The translations under genes and the position numbers were made by a program. DNA of 64,000 bases from Leucobacter sp. G161 (GTDB taxonomy: Bacteria > Actinomycetota > Actinomycetes > Actinomycetales > Microbacteriaceae): NCBI RefSeq assembly GCF_001482305.1, contig NZ_LOHP01000017.1:124001-188000 (forward strand), written 5' to 3'. Below are positions 44,742 to 53,464 of the stretch, piece by piece. The notes under the pieces were generated by a model. That model was given only the letters and a program-made list of their open reading frames with translations, was not told where the DNA came from and searched no databases. Numbering within the stretch: the stretch's first letter is position 1; each line of letters opens with the position of its first letter.

Positions 44742-44761
44742 CTCCGCGGGCGCAGCGCAAC

Positions 44762-44807
44762 CGCTCTTGCCGGGAGGACACGAAGCGGTGCCCTCCCGGC
44801 AAGAGCG
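44762..44807. terminator. Strong bidirectional terminator after coaBC
   Basis: Perfect 16-bp arms CGCTCTTGCCGGGAGG (44762-44777) and complement (44792-44807), with additional inner pairing (CAC/GTG), between coaBC and the convergent aztD-1. Confidence 0.85.
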
Positions 44808-44857
44808 GGGATGTTGTGCAAAACGCGAGACGTGAGGCAGCCTCTGCCAGCGGGCAG

Positions 44858-46090
44858 CTAGCCGAGCGCGACCGCGATTTCGTTGGGCACCGCGTCGAGC
44901 TTTGCGGTCGCGACGATCTTGCCCGTCTGCAGGTTAACCGTGTGCACCGAGCTCGTCGCCGGCTCGGTGACGTACGCGCTGTCGCCATCGGCAACGATTG
45001 TCGGATGCGCGTCCTGCCAATTCTCAGGGCCCGCCCACGGCGCAACGACCGGGAATGACTCGGTAATCGTGCCGGTCTGCGCATCGAGTACGTGGATGGC
45101 GCCGTCAGTCGAGAGGATGTAGGCGTTGCCTCCCGGGCCGCGCACAACGTCGCGGTAGGTGTAGCGGACATGCTCGGGCAGCTCCGCGACGGTGAGCGTT
45201 TCTGCTGCGGTGTCGATGAGGCTCACCGCGTCAAGCAAATAGCCTTCGGCATCGGGATCAGACTTGTAGTCGCCGACGACGATTGGGCTGTCGGCTGTCG
45301 CGAACGCGTTACCGATACGCCCGAATGCATCGGGCGAGGCGAGCTTCGTAAACGCTCCGTCCTTGTACAGCAGCGCCCCGTCCTCGCAGCCGAACACGGC
45401 GACCTCGGCCTGTGCGGTGCCCTCGCCGTGGATGCCCGGGCACTCCGCCGATACGGCGTGCTCGTGCCAGTGATCGTCGTGCGGGGCAAGTGCGGCAGCG
45501 CCGGTGCGCGCGTCTGCGGTGCCGACGGTCGTGAGCAGTGTGCCATCCGCGAGCAGGATCGAGACGCCGTGGTGCGGTGCCGCGGCCTCGTAGCCGCGCG
45601 TTTCGGGCGCGGTGGCGCCGTCCGTGAGGAGCGCGTCGCTTCCCATGATGGTGGTGAGGCCGGTGCCGTCGTCGAAGAGCACGGTTGCGCCGTCGTGGCG
45701 CACGACGTGGCCAGCTGCAGTGGCGGGGAAGATGAGGCCGGTGAACTCGGCCGTCGTCGAATCGAGCACCTCGAAGCCCTTCGATGTGGTCACCAGCAGG
45801 TGTGTCCCGTCGCCGAAGGCATTGAGTCGGGCAAACTCCTCTGTCGGCAGTGAACCGGTGACCTCGAGCTCACCGTGCTCGGGGTCGCTGGCGAGCACGG
45901 TGATGCCGCCGGGCGTTGATACTGCGAGCTGGGTGCCGTGCGCGTGGCCAGCGTGACCGTCGGGCTGCGCGGCGTCGCCGGGGGCGGCGGTGGTGCTGCA
46001 GGCGCTCAGGAGCGCGACTCCGAGGGATGCCGCCGCGGCCGCGGCGATCCGGGGGCCGCGTACCTTCGTGGACCGAGTGGGGTGTTTCAT
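44858..46090 (-). CDS. AztD-like periplasmic zinc metallochaperone (copy 1)
   Basis: A 410-aa lipoprotein with lipobox LLSAC (about Cys31), an N-terminal His-rich stretch (DGHAGHAHGTQ) and a beta-propeller-like body with repeats such as HLLVTTSKGFEVLDS and AYILSTDGAIHVLDA. The second His cluster, PHDDHWHEHAV, is a likely Zn site. This matches AztD, the chaperone that passes zinc to AztC in the Paracoccus AztABCD importer. It is the last gene of the leftward operon, 50 bp after aztC. A second AztD-like gene lies between aztB and aztC. Confidence 0.82.
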   Translation of the reverse strand: MKHPTRSTKVRGPRIAAAAAASLGVALLSACSTTAAPGDAAQPDGHAGHAHGTQLAVSTPGGITVLASDPEHGELEVTGSLPTEEFARLNAFGDGTHLLVTTSKGFEVLDSTTAEFTGLIFPATAAGHVVRHDGATVLFDDGTGLTTIMGSDALLTDGATAPETRGYEAAAPHHGVSILLADGTLLTTVGTADARTGAAALAPHDDHWHEHAVSAECPGIHGEGTAQAEVAVFGCEDGALLYKDGAFTKLASPDAFGRIGNAFATADSPIVVGDYKSDPDAEGYLLDAVSLIDTAAETLTVAELPEHVRYTYRDVVRGPGGNAYILSTDGAIHVLDAQTGTITESFPVVAPWAGPENWQDAHPTIVADGDSAYVTEPATSSVHTVNLQTGKIVATAKLDAVPNEIAVALG

Positions 46091-46140
46091 GGTGTTCCTT
46101 TGCTGTTGGTGCGGATATGGATTGTGGTGTGTGGTGAGCC

Positions 46141-47124
46141 TCAGCTGGTGAGGCCCGTGACGATCCGCTCGGTGTTCGTGCGGATCATCTCGACGTAACT
46201 GGCCGCGCCGCCGCCAAGTTCAGAGAGGGATTCGGTGAACAGTGCGGTGACGCGCACGTCGAGGCCGGCCTCATCCGCGAGTACTCGCATGAGCCGGTCA
46301 GGCGATGACGACTCGGCGAAGATCGTCGGGACGCCCGCCTCAGTGATCGTCGTGACGAGGGCGCTGAGGTCTGCCGCGCTAGGTGCCGCGAGCGTCGTGC
46401 CTCCCGGGACAGCGGTTCCGAGTACCCGGAAGTCATAGCGTTCCGCGAAGTAGCCGAACACGTGGTGGTTGGTGACGAGCGCGCGGCGCGCTGGCGGGAT
46501 GCTTGCGAGTTCGCCCTCGACGAATCCGTCAAGCGTGGTGAGCGTGGTTTCGAACGCGCGACCGCGGCCCGCTACCGCGTCGCGCTCGGTTGCGTCGAAA
46601 CCAGGGAGCTGCGTGAGCGTGCTTGTGAGGGCCGCAGCGACAGCGATCATCTGCTGCGGGTCGGTCCAGAAGTGGGGATCGGGGGTGGGGGTAGCCGCGA
46701 TCCCTGCAGCATCGTCTGCTGCATACTCGAGCACGGCAACGTAGTCGCCAGCTATGAAATGCGCGCCGCCTGCGTGTGCGACGCGATCCAGATGACGCTG
46801 CAGGCCCTCCTCTAGGCCGAGACCGTTCGACACGAGCAGATCAGCGCGATCCATCGCCGCCGCCTGCTGCGCCGAGATCTCGAACGAGTGCGGGTCGGCG
46901 TTGGGCTGCATGAGTGTCGTTACCTCCGCGCTGTCTCCAACGATCTCGGAAACAACGTCACCCAGAATGTTGGTGGTCACGACGATCTGCGGCGTCGAAC
47001 TGGTGCCGCTACCGGAACTCGCCGGGGCGGCGGAGCAGCCGCCAAGGCCGAGCGCAAGCAGCATTCCCGCTGCCACCGCGGCGCGAACCACGGCGCTCGC
47101 GTGCGGGCTGCGGCGCGGGCTCAC
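46141..47124 (-). CDS. aztC: Zinc ABC transporter substrate-binding lipoprotein (AztC-like)
   Basis: A 327-aa cluster A-I (ZnuA/TroA) protein with lipobox LGGC. The three His ligands are visible in QPNADPHSFE, PDPHFWTDP and VTNHHVFGYF; the fourth ligand is probably the acidic residue near FAESSSPD. The His-rich loop of ZnuA is missing, as in AztC, which takes zinc from AztD. The start overlaps the aztD-2 stop by four bases. It is the third gene of the leftward operon. Confidence 0.9.
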   Translation of the reverse strand: MSPRRSPHASAVVRAAVAAGMLLALGLGGCSAAPASSGSGTSSTPQIVVTTNILGDVVSEIVGDSAEVTTLMQPNADPHSFEISAQQAAAMDRADLLVSNGLGLEEGLQRHLDRVAHAGGAHFIAGDYVAVLEYAADDAAGIAATPTPDPHFWTDPQQMIAVAAALTSTLTQLPGFDATERDAVAGRGRAFETTLTTLDGFVEGELASIPPARRALVTNHHVFGYFAERYDFRVLGTAVPGGTTLAAPSAADLSALVTTITEAGVPTIFAESSSPDRLMRVLADEAGLDVRVTALFTESLSELGGGAASYVEMIRTNTERIVTGLTS

Positions 47125-48380
47125 CGGCCGACCTCTGCAACAAAGACCGGTGCGACCGCAGGCTGCAGCTCCCGCGCGATCCGCGCGCCGTCTGCAACGT
47201 CGATCTCGTAGACGACTCCGCTCGCCGGGGCGTTGAGATATGTACGGTTCGCGTCGACAGTCAGGCTCACACGCTCGAGTCCCGCATCCGTGAGATCCTC
47301 ACCTGTGAGGAGCGGGGCAGTGGCCGCAACTTCGTCGCTGCCACGGAACACGACCACCCGGCCGGCAGTATCGACGGCAACGATGTGCCCTGCGTCGTCC
47401 CCGACTGCTGCAGCTGCCGCGAGCGGAGCCGAACTGGGAATCCACGTCCAAGCGCGGGCACGCACCTCGAACAGCCACACCCCGTGCTCGCCGTCGGCGG
47501 TGACGCCGGGGCCGGCGAGCGTCGGCCGGCCCTTGCGGCCGTCGAGTGCTGCTGGCGCTGCGCTAGCCCCGTTGGGCAGTGGCGCGGGGGAGAGCGCCAC
47601 CGAGCCGCCGTCGTCGGTGCCGACGACGGCGCCACCCGCGCACAACACCACGAGGCCAGCCCGTGTTGAGGTGGCGCCACGTGGCGCATCACACGGGGCT
47701 GTCGTGTCACTCGCTCCGCCTGCGTCGTCGAGCACGCGGAGCTGCGTCCCGTCGGAGCCTGCGATGGCCTCTGAAACCACGGCCCCGTCGCCAATCGGGG
47801 CGAGGATACCGAAGTGTGGAGTGACAGCGACCCTGAACCGTTCAGTGAGCGTGCCTGCCGCGAGCGCCGTGTTGTCGAGCAGCACCGCTTCGCCAGAGCC
47901 CGCGAAGAAGACGCCGGTGGCTCCGGCGGTCGAGAGTGGGCCACCGGTCACGCGTGCTGCCCCGTCGCCCGGCACGATGCCGAGCTGCGTCGGCTCTGCG
48001 CTGTAGAAGTGGAAGTGGTCGCCGTGGTCCCACGTCCACGCGCCGCTGTCGGTCACGGACAACCCAGCGCCCGAGTCGCCGAAGACGTAGCGACCGTCGG
48101 TGGAGAGCCGCGCGGGCACCGGGATCGGATCGAGCGTGCGCTCGCCGCCATCGAGCAGATCGAGCAACCCGACGGCGCCCGTGTCGTCGACAGTGAGGAG
48201 TTTGAGCTGCGGCTCGGCTTCTTCGGTCGCGCCGGTGATCTCGCCGTGGCCGGGGGAATCGTCCGCGGGCGCAGCGTGCGCGTGCGGTGCTTGATCGGTA
48301 GTCGATGGCGAGGAGCAGGCGACGAGTGCGAGCGGGAGCGCGATGCCGCAGGTGAGTGCGAGGATGAGGTGTCGGTTCAT
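47121..48380 (-). CDS. AztD-like zinc chaperone (copy 2)
   Basis: A 419-aa lipoprotein with lipobox LVAC, a His/Asp-rich N-terminal arm (APHAHAAPADDSPGHGE) and the cluster WDHGDHFHFYSAE, corresponding to PHDDHWHEH of copy 1. Beta-propeller-like repeats follow (LLTVDDTGAVGLLDL, VAVDTAGRVVVFRG). It is divergent from copy 1 in sequence, so the duplication is old. The ATG at 48380 is placed at a clear signal peptide; a longer frame from 48833 is antisense-like Arg-rich sequence inside aztB. It sits 11 bp after aztB and overlaps aztC. Confidence 0.82.
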   Translation of the reverse strand: MNRHLILALTCGIALPLALVACSSPSTTDQAPHAHAAPADDSPGHGEITGATEEAEPQLKLLTVDDTGAVGLLDLLDGGERTLDPIPVPARLSTDGRYVFGDSGAGLSVTDSGAWTWDHGDHFHFYSAEPTQLGIVPGDGAARVTGGPLSTAGATGVFFAGSGEAVLLDNTALAAGTLTERFRVAVTPHFGILAPIGDGAVVSEAIAGSDGTQLRVLDDAGGASDTTAPCDAPRGATSTRAGLVVLCAGGAVVGTDDGGSVALSPAPLPNGASAAPAALDGRKGRPTLAGPGVTADGEHGVWLFEVRARAWTWIPSSAPLAAAAAVGDDAGHIVAVDTAGRVVVFRGSDEVAATAPLLTGEDLTDAGLERVSLTVDANRTYLNAPASGVVYEIDVADGARIARELQPAVAPVFVAEVGR

Positions 48381-48391
48381 GGGGTGCTTTC

Positions 48392-49249
48392 TCAGGCTGG
48401 TGATGGGGCTGGGATGCGGCGGAGCACGGTGAGGCCGGCTAGGCACAGGTGTGAGAGGGCGGCGACAGCGACTGCGCTCGCCGCGATCGACGAACCGGCA
48501 GCCGTGCCAGCGAGCCAGGACACCGCGAGCCCGGCAGCGACGGCGGCGATCCCGAGCAGCGCCGCGATGAGCATGCGGCCAGGGATGCGGGCGCTCCACG
48601 GCTGCGCTGCCACGGCGGGGCCGAGTAGGAGCGCTACGACAAGGAGCGTGCCGACGGCCTGCGCGGAAGCGACGACTGCGAGCGTGACGAGCCCGACCAG
48701 CATCGCTTGCGCGAGCCGGGGGCGGTAGCCGAGCGTGTGCGCGGTGCGCCTGTCGAAGGCGAGCGCGACGAACGCGCGGTGGCACACCGCAGCGCAGCTC
48801 GCAGCAACGACGGCGACTACGGTGAGGATCCAAACGTCGGCCGTTGAGATTGCCAGAATGTCACCGAAGAGCAGCGCGGAGGCGTCGGTCGCGAAGTTTC
48901 CGGAGTACGAAATGATGATCACGCCTGTCGCGAGCATCGCGACGAACAGCAGGCCGATGCTCGTGTCGTAGGAGAGTTTCCCGCGGCGTTGGAGGGCGGC
49001 GATGAGCGCGCTCATGGTGACGGCGGAGACGGCTCCACCGACGATCGGGGGGATCCCGGCGAGCGTCGCGATGGCCACTCCCGGGAGCATGCCGTGGCCG
49101 ATTGCCTCGCCGAGAAACGCCATGCCGCGGATGACGACCCAGCTGCCGACGACGCCGCAGACGGCGGCGACGAGGCTGCCGCCGAGCAGAGCCCTGGCGA
49201 AGAAGGCCGAGTCGAGGGCGTCGAGTATCCAGTGCATGGAAAGGAACAT
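48392..49249 (-). CDS. aztB: Zinc ABC transporter permease (AztB-like)
   Basis: The 285-aa ABC-3 family permease has eight or so helices. Family segments: GSWVVIRGMAFLGEAIGHGMLPGVA and DILAISTADVW, followed by the cytoplasmic FDRRTAHTLGYRP loop. It is first in the leftward operon and divergent from the ATPase gene aztA by 37 bp. A Zur-like box lies between. Start ATG 49249, or 49237 (MHWILDALD). Confidence 0.92.
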   Translation of the reverse strand: MFLSMHWILDALDSAFFARALLGGSLVAAVCGVVGSWVVIRGMAFLGEAIGHGMLPGVAIATLAGIPPIVGGAVSAVTMSALIAALQRRGKLSYDTSIGLLFVAMLATGVIIISYSGNFATDASALLFGDILAISTADVWILTVVAVVAASCAAVCHRAFVALAFDRRTAHTLGYRPRLAQAMLVGLVTLAVVASAQAVGTLLVVALLLGPAVAAQPWSARIPGRMLIAALLGIAAVAAGLAVSWLAGTAAGSSIAASAVAVAALSHLCLAGLTVLRRIPAPSPA

Positions 49250-49258
49250 TACAGATAA

Positions 49259-49273
49259 TGAAAACCATTCTCA
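49259..49273. promoter_or_regulatory. Zur box between aztB and aztA
   Basis: TGAAAACCATTCTCA closely matches the actinobacterial Zur consensus TGAAAATCATTTTCA (12 of 15 positions) and is a near palindrome. It is centred in the 37-bp divergent gap, so one site can repress both operons when zinc is sufficient. A -10-like TAGATT follows on the aztA side (49280-49285). Confidence 0.82.
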
Positions 49274-49286
49274 ACATGCTAGATTG

Positions 49287-49937
49287 ATGAACATGCACCC
49301 TCCTGCTCCGCTGCGCGCCAGCGCTCTCTACTATGCGTACGGCCCCGTTCCCGTGCTTTTAGGCGTCGACATCGAGATCCCCGCCGGGCGTGTCACCGCC
49401 ATCGCTGGGCCGAACGGCGCAGGAAAGTCGACGCTGCTCGAACTCCTTGCCGGCGTCCAAAAGCCCGGGGCAGGCAGCATTGAGCGCCCCGCCTCCGTCG
49501 CGCTCGTTGTGCAGCGCCCGGACGCCCCCGCACAGCTGCCGCTCACGGCGGGCGATGTCGTTGGGTTGGGGGTAGCTCGCGCACATGGTTCCCGCTGGGG
49601 CGCTCGCGGGTTGCGCGCAGCCCGCACCGCTGCCGCCCTCGACCGCGTTGGAGCGCTCGAGCTCGCCGGCCTCCCGTTCGCGAGTCTGTCGGGCGGACAA
49701 CGGCAGCGGGTGTGCATCGCGCAGGGAATCGCGGTCGGTGCGCCGGTGCTGCTCCTCGACGAGCCGGCCGCCGGTCTCGACGCCGAGAGCCGGGAGCGCA
49801 CGAGGCAGATCCTCGCCGCCGAAGCGGCACGCGGCGTCGCCGTCGCGAGCGTCACACACGACGCAGAGGATCTTGCCGCAGCAGACCGTACCGTGTGGCT
49901 CGAGCGAGGCACCGCGCGGCTCGAGACTGCCGGGTGA
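49287..49937 (+). CDS. aztA: Zinc ABC transporter ATP-binding protein (AztA-like)
   Basis: A 216-aa ATPase. Walker A GPNGAGKSTLL, signature LSGGQRQRVCIAQ, Walker B VLLLDEPAAGLD, and switch His in SVTHDAED. ATG 49287 has no ribosome site; with TAGATT at 49280-49285 the message may be leaderless and start at the in-frame ATG 49293. Transcription diverges from the other azt genes, although all are needed for the transporter. The TGA stop overlaps the next ATG. Confidence 0.9.
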   Translation: MNMHPPAPLRASALYYAYGPVPVLLGVDIEIPAGRVTAIAGPNGAGKSTLLELLAGVQKPGAGSIERPASVALVVQRPDAPAQLPLTAGDVVGLGVARAHGSRWGARGLRAARTAAALDRVGALELAGLPFASLSGGQRQRVCIAQGIAVGAPVLLLDEPAAGLDAESRERTRQILAAEAARGVAVASVTHDAEDLAAADRTVWLERGTARLETAG

Positions 49938-50959
49938 TGCGAGAGAACGCGGTGATGGCAGACGCCGCAGCCAGTTCCACACGCCGGCGCGCGCTCCTCG
50001 TTCCCGTCGCGGCTGTCGCGCTCATGCTCTGCGCGCTCGCGATCCGCGCGCTGCAGCACGACGCGAGCGTCGAACTCGCTGCCCCGCTTCGCGACTTCGT
50101 AACGCTCGCGCTCGCGGTCTTCGTCGAGTCCCTGCCGTTTGTGATCCTCGGCACGCTGCTCTCGGTGCTCCTGCAAATCTGGATCCCAGCGCACTGGCTC
50201 GACCGTGCCCTGCCGCGCCGCCCAGTCCTGCGCCGAGCGACGCTGTCGCTGCTCGGCGTCGTCCTCCCGGTGTGCGAGTGCGGCAACGTGCCGCTCGCGC
50301 GCGGCCTCCTCGCCCGTGGCTTCACCCCGGGCGAGGCCGTGACCTTCCTGCTTGCTGCACCCGTCCTTAACCCCGTCACGATCCTCACCACCTACCATGC
50401 CTTCGGGTGGGACTCCGGCATTCTCGTTGCGCGCGTGCTCGGCGGCTTCGTCATCGCGAACCTGCTCGGCTGGTGGCTCTCCGGCCATCCACGGCCCGAG
50501 ACCCTGCTCACCCCGCGCTTCCGCGCGAGCTGCGCCCACGCCCACGAGGACACGGGTGGGAGGGGACCGCGAAGCGCAACCGCGATCGTGTCAGAGATGG
50601 CACTCCTGCTGCCCGCGCTCGCGGTGGGCTCCGCGCTCGCGGGCGCGGTGCAGGTGGGGGTGCCTCGCGGCGTACTCATTGCGCTCGGCGGCCACCCGGT
50701 GTGGTCGGTGCTCGCGCTGCTCGCGCTTGCGTTTGTTGTGTCAATCTGCTCGAACGTCGACGCCTTCTTCGTGCTGTCGCTCAGCTCAAGCTTTTTGCCG
50801 GGCAGTATCGTCGCGTTTTTGTTGTTCGGGGCGATGACCGACCTGAAAATGGTCGCGCTGCTGCGCACGACCTTCACGAGCCGCACAATCGTGCTGCTCG
50901 TGCTGCTGACGGCCGGGCTGAGCGCCGCGATCGGGTGGGGAGTGAACCTTGTCACCTGA
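49937..50959 (+). CDS. UPF0718-family permease (YcgR-like)
   Basis: A 340-aa membrane protein with about eight helices in two homologous halves. Key motif VLPVCECGNVPLARGLLARG, with paired Cys, and the second-half equivalent SICSNVDAFFVLSL, joined by a cytosolic loop. The family (UPF0718, related to ArsP and B. subtilis YcgR) is commonly paired with TIGR03943 proteins and often zinc-regulated. The ATG overlaps the aztA TGA. The transported substrate is unknown. Confidence 0.85.
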   Translation: MRENAVMADAAASSTRRRALLVPVAAVALMLCALAIRALQHDASVELAAPLRDFVTLALAVFVESLPFVILGTLLSVLLQIWIPAHWLDRALPRRPVLRRATLSLLGVVLPVCECGNVPLARGLLARGFTPGEAVTFLLAAPVLNPVTILTTYHAFGWDSGILVARVLGGFVIANLLGWWLSGHPRPETLLTPRFRASCAHAHEDTGGRGPRSATAIVSEMALLLPALAVGSALAGAVQVGVPRGVLIALGGHPVWSVLALLALAFVVSICSNVDAFFVLSLSSSFLPGSIVAFLLFGAMTDLKMVALLRTTFTSRTIVLLVLLTAGLSAAIGWGVNLVT

Positions 50960-51755
50960 GTTCTGGCGGCGGCACTGGCCGGGTATCGCCCTGGGTTCGC
51001 TTGGTGTCGCGGCAATCATCTCGCTCGGGCTCGCCGGCCGCCTCAGCTGGTATGTGCACCCGCGCTACGAGGCGTTCACGCTCGCGATGGCCGGCCTCGG
51101 TGCGGTTGGCCTCGTCGGCTCCCTCGCCGTGCTTGCGCTGCGCGGCGGTGTGGATCACGGCGCGAATCCGGCCGGTGCGGAAGATGTGCGCCCTGTGTCG
51201 TCCTCCGCGGCCCGGCGTTTGCGCACGGTGGCAAGCGGCGCGCTCGTTGCGGCGGCGTTCGGCTGCCTGGCTCTGCTGCCCCCTGCGACGCTCTCGGCTG
51301 CGAGTACGGCGCAGCGGCCGCTGTCGAGCGATTCGGGAGCCGGCCTCGGCGCCGCGGGCCAACTCGACGCCAGCGCGGCCGTTCCAAGCGCCGACGGCGT
51401 GCCAGACACTGAGCGCTCGATGCGCGACTGGTCGCTCTTGTTGCGCCAGCACGATGCGAGCTTGCTCACCGCGCGGAGCGCGCGCGTGCTCGGGTTCGTG
51501 ACCGCCGACGCTGACGATCCTCAATCCACCTTTATCGTGACCCGATTTGTCGTCACCTGTTGCGCCGTCGATGCGCAACCCATCGGGGTCCCGGTCTACC
51601 TGCCAGATTGGCAGAGTGAGCTGCGTGTCGACGATTGGGTCGAAGTCGAGGGGGTTTTCACCGAGAACCCGAGTGTTGTCAGCGCGTGGCCCGCCGCAGT
51701 GCTGCCGAGCTCGGTTGAGCAGGTCGCACAGCCAAAGGATCCCTATGTCAGCTAA
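50949..51755 (+). CDS. TIGR03943-family protein (YcgQ-like)
   Basis: The 268-aa protein has two N-terminal helices, a further helix near residue 100, and a C-terminal extracellular domain with the family motif TCCAVDAQPIGVPVY. It partners the UPF0718 permease; the two genes overlap by 11 bp and the start appears to be TTG. Proposed role: cofactor or metal binding for the permease, by analogy with YcgR/YcgQ. It overlaps the next gene by 11 bp as well. Confidence 0.82.
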   Translation: MSPEFWRRHWPGIALGSLGVAAIISLGLAGRLSWYVHPRYEAFTLAMAGLGAVGLVGSLAVLALRGGVDHGANPAGAEDVRPVSSSAARRLRTVASGALVAAAFGCLALLPPATLSAASTAQRPLSSDSGAGLGAAGQLDASAAVPSADGVPDTERSMRDWSLLLRQHDASLLTARSARVLGFVTADADDPQSTFIVTRFVVTCCAVDAQPIGVPVYLPDWQSELRVDDWVEVEGVFTENPSVVSAWPAAVLPSSVEQVAQPKDPYVS

Positions 51756-53094
51756 CACGTTCCTCCTGCGCACCATTGGGCTGTGCACCGCCGTCGCGCT
51801 CGTCGCGGCAGGACTCGCGGCTGCGAGCACGCTCCAACCGCCGCGCCTGAATGGGATCGAGTACAGTGGTGCCGCGCTCATCGAGTCCGGGGACGCACGC
51901 CTCGTGTTCCGGCTGAACCAGAGCGTCGAAGAACTGAACCCGGCAGACGTCTCGGTGAAGCCGGAGCTTCCGGTGACAACCACGACCGATGGTGCGACGG
52001 TTACTGTACGGCTCGGAGCGCGCCTCGACTACCGCTCGGAGCTCCGTCTGAAGCTGCGAGTGGTGAGTCGGGCGACCGGGATCGCCACTGAGATCGAGGA
52101 GACGCTGCGTGCGCCAGACATTCGCGTGCGCACGCTCGTACGGGATGACCGCGGCGATCGGATTATCAGCAACGACCTCGTGTCAGGATCCGCGCCCGCA
52201 GAGATCAACACGCAGCGCCGAGTGCAGGAATACGCAGCCCTCGGCGATCGAATCTTCACCGTCGTTGACTCCAGGGGCGGAACCGTTGAGTTTGGCGAGT
52301 TCGGGGGAACGGACCGCGTCTACACGCCGCTGATCCCCGCGAGCAATGGGCAACTCGGTCAACTACGCACCGATGAAACCGGCCAATTCGTTGGACTGGT
52401 TGCCGACGGTGTGGAACTAGCCGGACGGACGACGGCGAGCGAGCTTTTGCTCATGGACGCGCGAAGTGGTGTCGCACCGCCCATGACCGTGAGCGGCGCC
52501 AACTCGCGACCATTCGCGGTTGCCGACTGGCGTTTCGTCTCGGGCGGACTCGCGGTCGTGCTGCGGACGACAGCCGATGAGCTGTGGCTCGCGGCGCCCT
52601 CGCTGGGACGGGACGCGGTGCCACTCGGGCAGGCGCAACAAATTGTGGGGGTGCTGCCAGACACTGGCGAAGCCGTCGTGGTGCGACGCGGCGAGACGGT
52701 GGCCCTCGATGTCTCGGAACTTGTCGCGGGTGGTGCGCGCGCGGACGCTACCGGGACCAGTGCTGAGCGGCTGCTTGGCACCCGGGACCCTGATCGCACC
52801 CATCTTGGGGGTGACGCGTCCGTGGTGCGATCCGCCGACGGGCATCGGTTGCTCGCGGAACACGTCAGCGGTGCTGCTGAGTTGTTCGCGCCGGCGGGGG
52901 CCGCGAGCCGCATTGGCGCAGTGTGCGCATCGCCGAACGGTGCGGTCATCGCTGTCGAGGTGATCTCAGTAGACGCGGTGAGTGATCGCCGGCCGGTGAG
53001 ACCCGCGTTCCAGGGGACGACAACGGCGTATCTCGACGCGCGCACCGGGACGCAGCTCAGGAGTACGATCGGCTTCGATCCTGACTGGTGCTGA
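51745..53094 (+). CDS. Unrecognised secreted or membrane-anchored beta-propeller-like protein
   Basis: 449 aa. One N-terminal helix (TIGLCTAVALVAAGLAAAS), then an Ig-like segment (LVFRLNQSVEELNPADVSV to about residue 120) and repeated short blades (FVGLVADGVELAGRT, IVGVLPDTGEAVVVRRGE) suggesting a propeller. I do not recognise a named family. AAAGGA is placed 5 nt before the ATG, and the gene overlaps the TIGR03943 gene, so it belongs to the aztA operon and may act in zinc handling. A terminator follows. Confidence 0.75.
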   Translation: MSANTFLLRTIGLCTAVALVAAGLAAASTLQPPRLNGIEYSGAALIESGDARLVFRLNQSVEELNPADVSVKPELPVTTTTDGATVTVRLGARLDYRSELRLKLRVVSRATGIATEIEETLRAPDIRVRTLVRDDRGDRIISNDLVSGSAPAEINTQRRVQEYAALGDRIFTVVDSRGGTVEFGEFGGTDRVYTPLIPASNGQLGQLRTDETGQFVGLVADGVELAGRTTASELLLMDARSGVAPPMTVSGANSRPFAVADWRFVSGGLAVVLRTTADELWLAAPSLGRDAVPLGQAQQIVGVLPDTGEAVVVRRGETVALDVSELVAGGARADATGTSAERLLGTRDPDRTHLGGDASVVRSADGHRLLAEHVSGAAELFAPAGAASRIGAVCASPNGAVIAVEVISVDAVSDRRPVRPAFQGTTTAYLDARTGTQLRSTIGFDPDWC

Positions 53095-53133
53095 CTGCGC
53101 CGTCGGCGGCGTGGGAGCTGCCTCGAAACAACG

Positions 53134-53196
53134 AGGTCCGTGTCGCCTGCCGGAACACTGAAACACAACGCGTTTCCCGGCGGACGACACGGACCT
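53134..53196. terminator. Bidirectional terminator at the end of the aztA operon
   Basis: Outer perfect 12-bp arms AGGTCCGTGTCG (53134-53145) and complement (53185-53196), with inner CCTGCCGG/CCGGCGG pairing, between two convergent genes. Confidence 0.8.
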
Positions 53197-53217
53197 GAAG
53201 TCGTGCCTGTGCGGACC

Positions 53218-53433
53218 TTAGTTGACGAAGCCCACCTTGCGTGAGGTGTCGCTGCCGAGCTCAACGTAGGTGATGGCTTCGCGGTTCACGAGGAACTTCC
53301 GTCCCTTGCTGTCTGCAATCTCGACGAGGCCGGTCGGCTCTGCCTGGATGAGGGCGCTGAGCTCGTCTGCCGTCGCATCGGTCTCAAACGAGAGTTCGCG
53401 CGCCGACTGGTTAATGCCGATCCGTACTTCCAC
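53218..53433 (-). CDS. DUF3107 family protein
   Basis: A 71-aa conserved actinobacterial protein beginning MEVRIGINQSARELSFETD, with the terminal RKVGFVN. It matches Rv3208A (TB9.4) of mycobacteria, next to the adnAB and rhlE region. GTG start with AGGAGG upstream. The function is unknown. Confidence 0.93.
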   Translation of the reverse strand: MEVRIGINQSARELSFETDATADELSALIQAEPTGLVEIADSKGRKFLVNREAITYVELGSDTSRKVGFVN

Positions 53434-53464
53434 AGCTGCCTCCTGGACACATCGTGTTCGGTTA

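Noticed and set aside
48381-48833. N-terminal extension of AztD copy 2
   Set aside because: His/Arg-rich sequence out of frame inside aztB; a normal lipoprotein signal begins at 48380.
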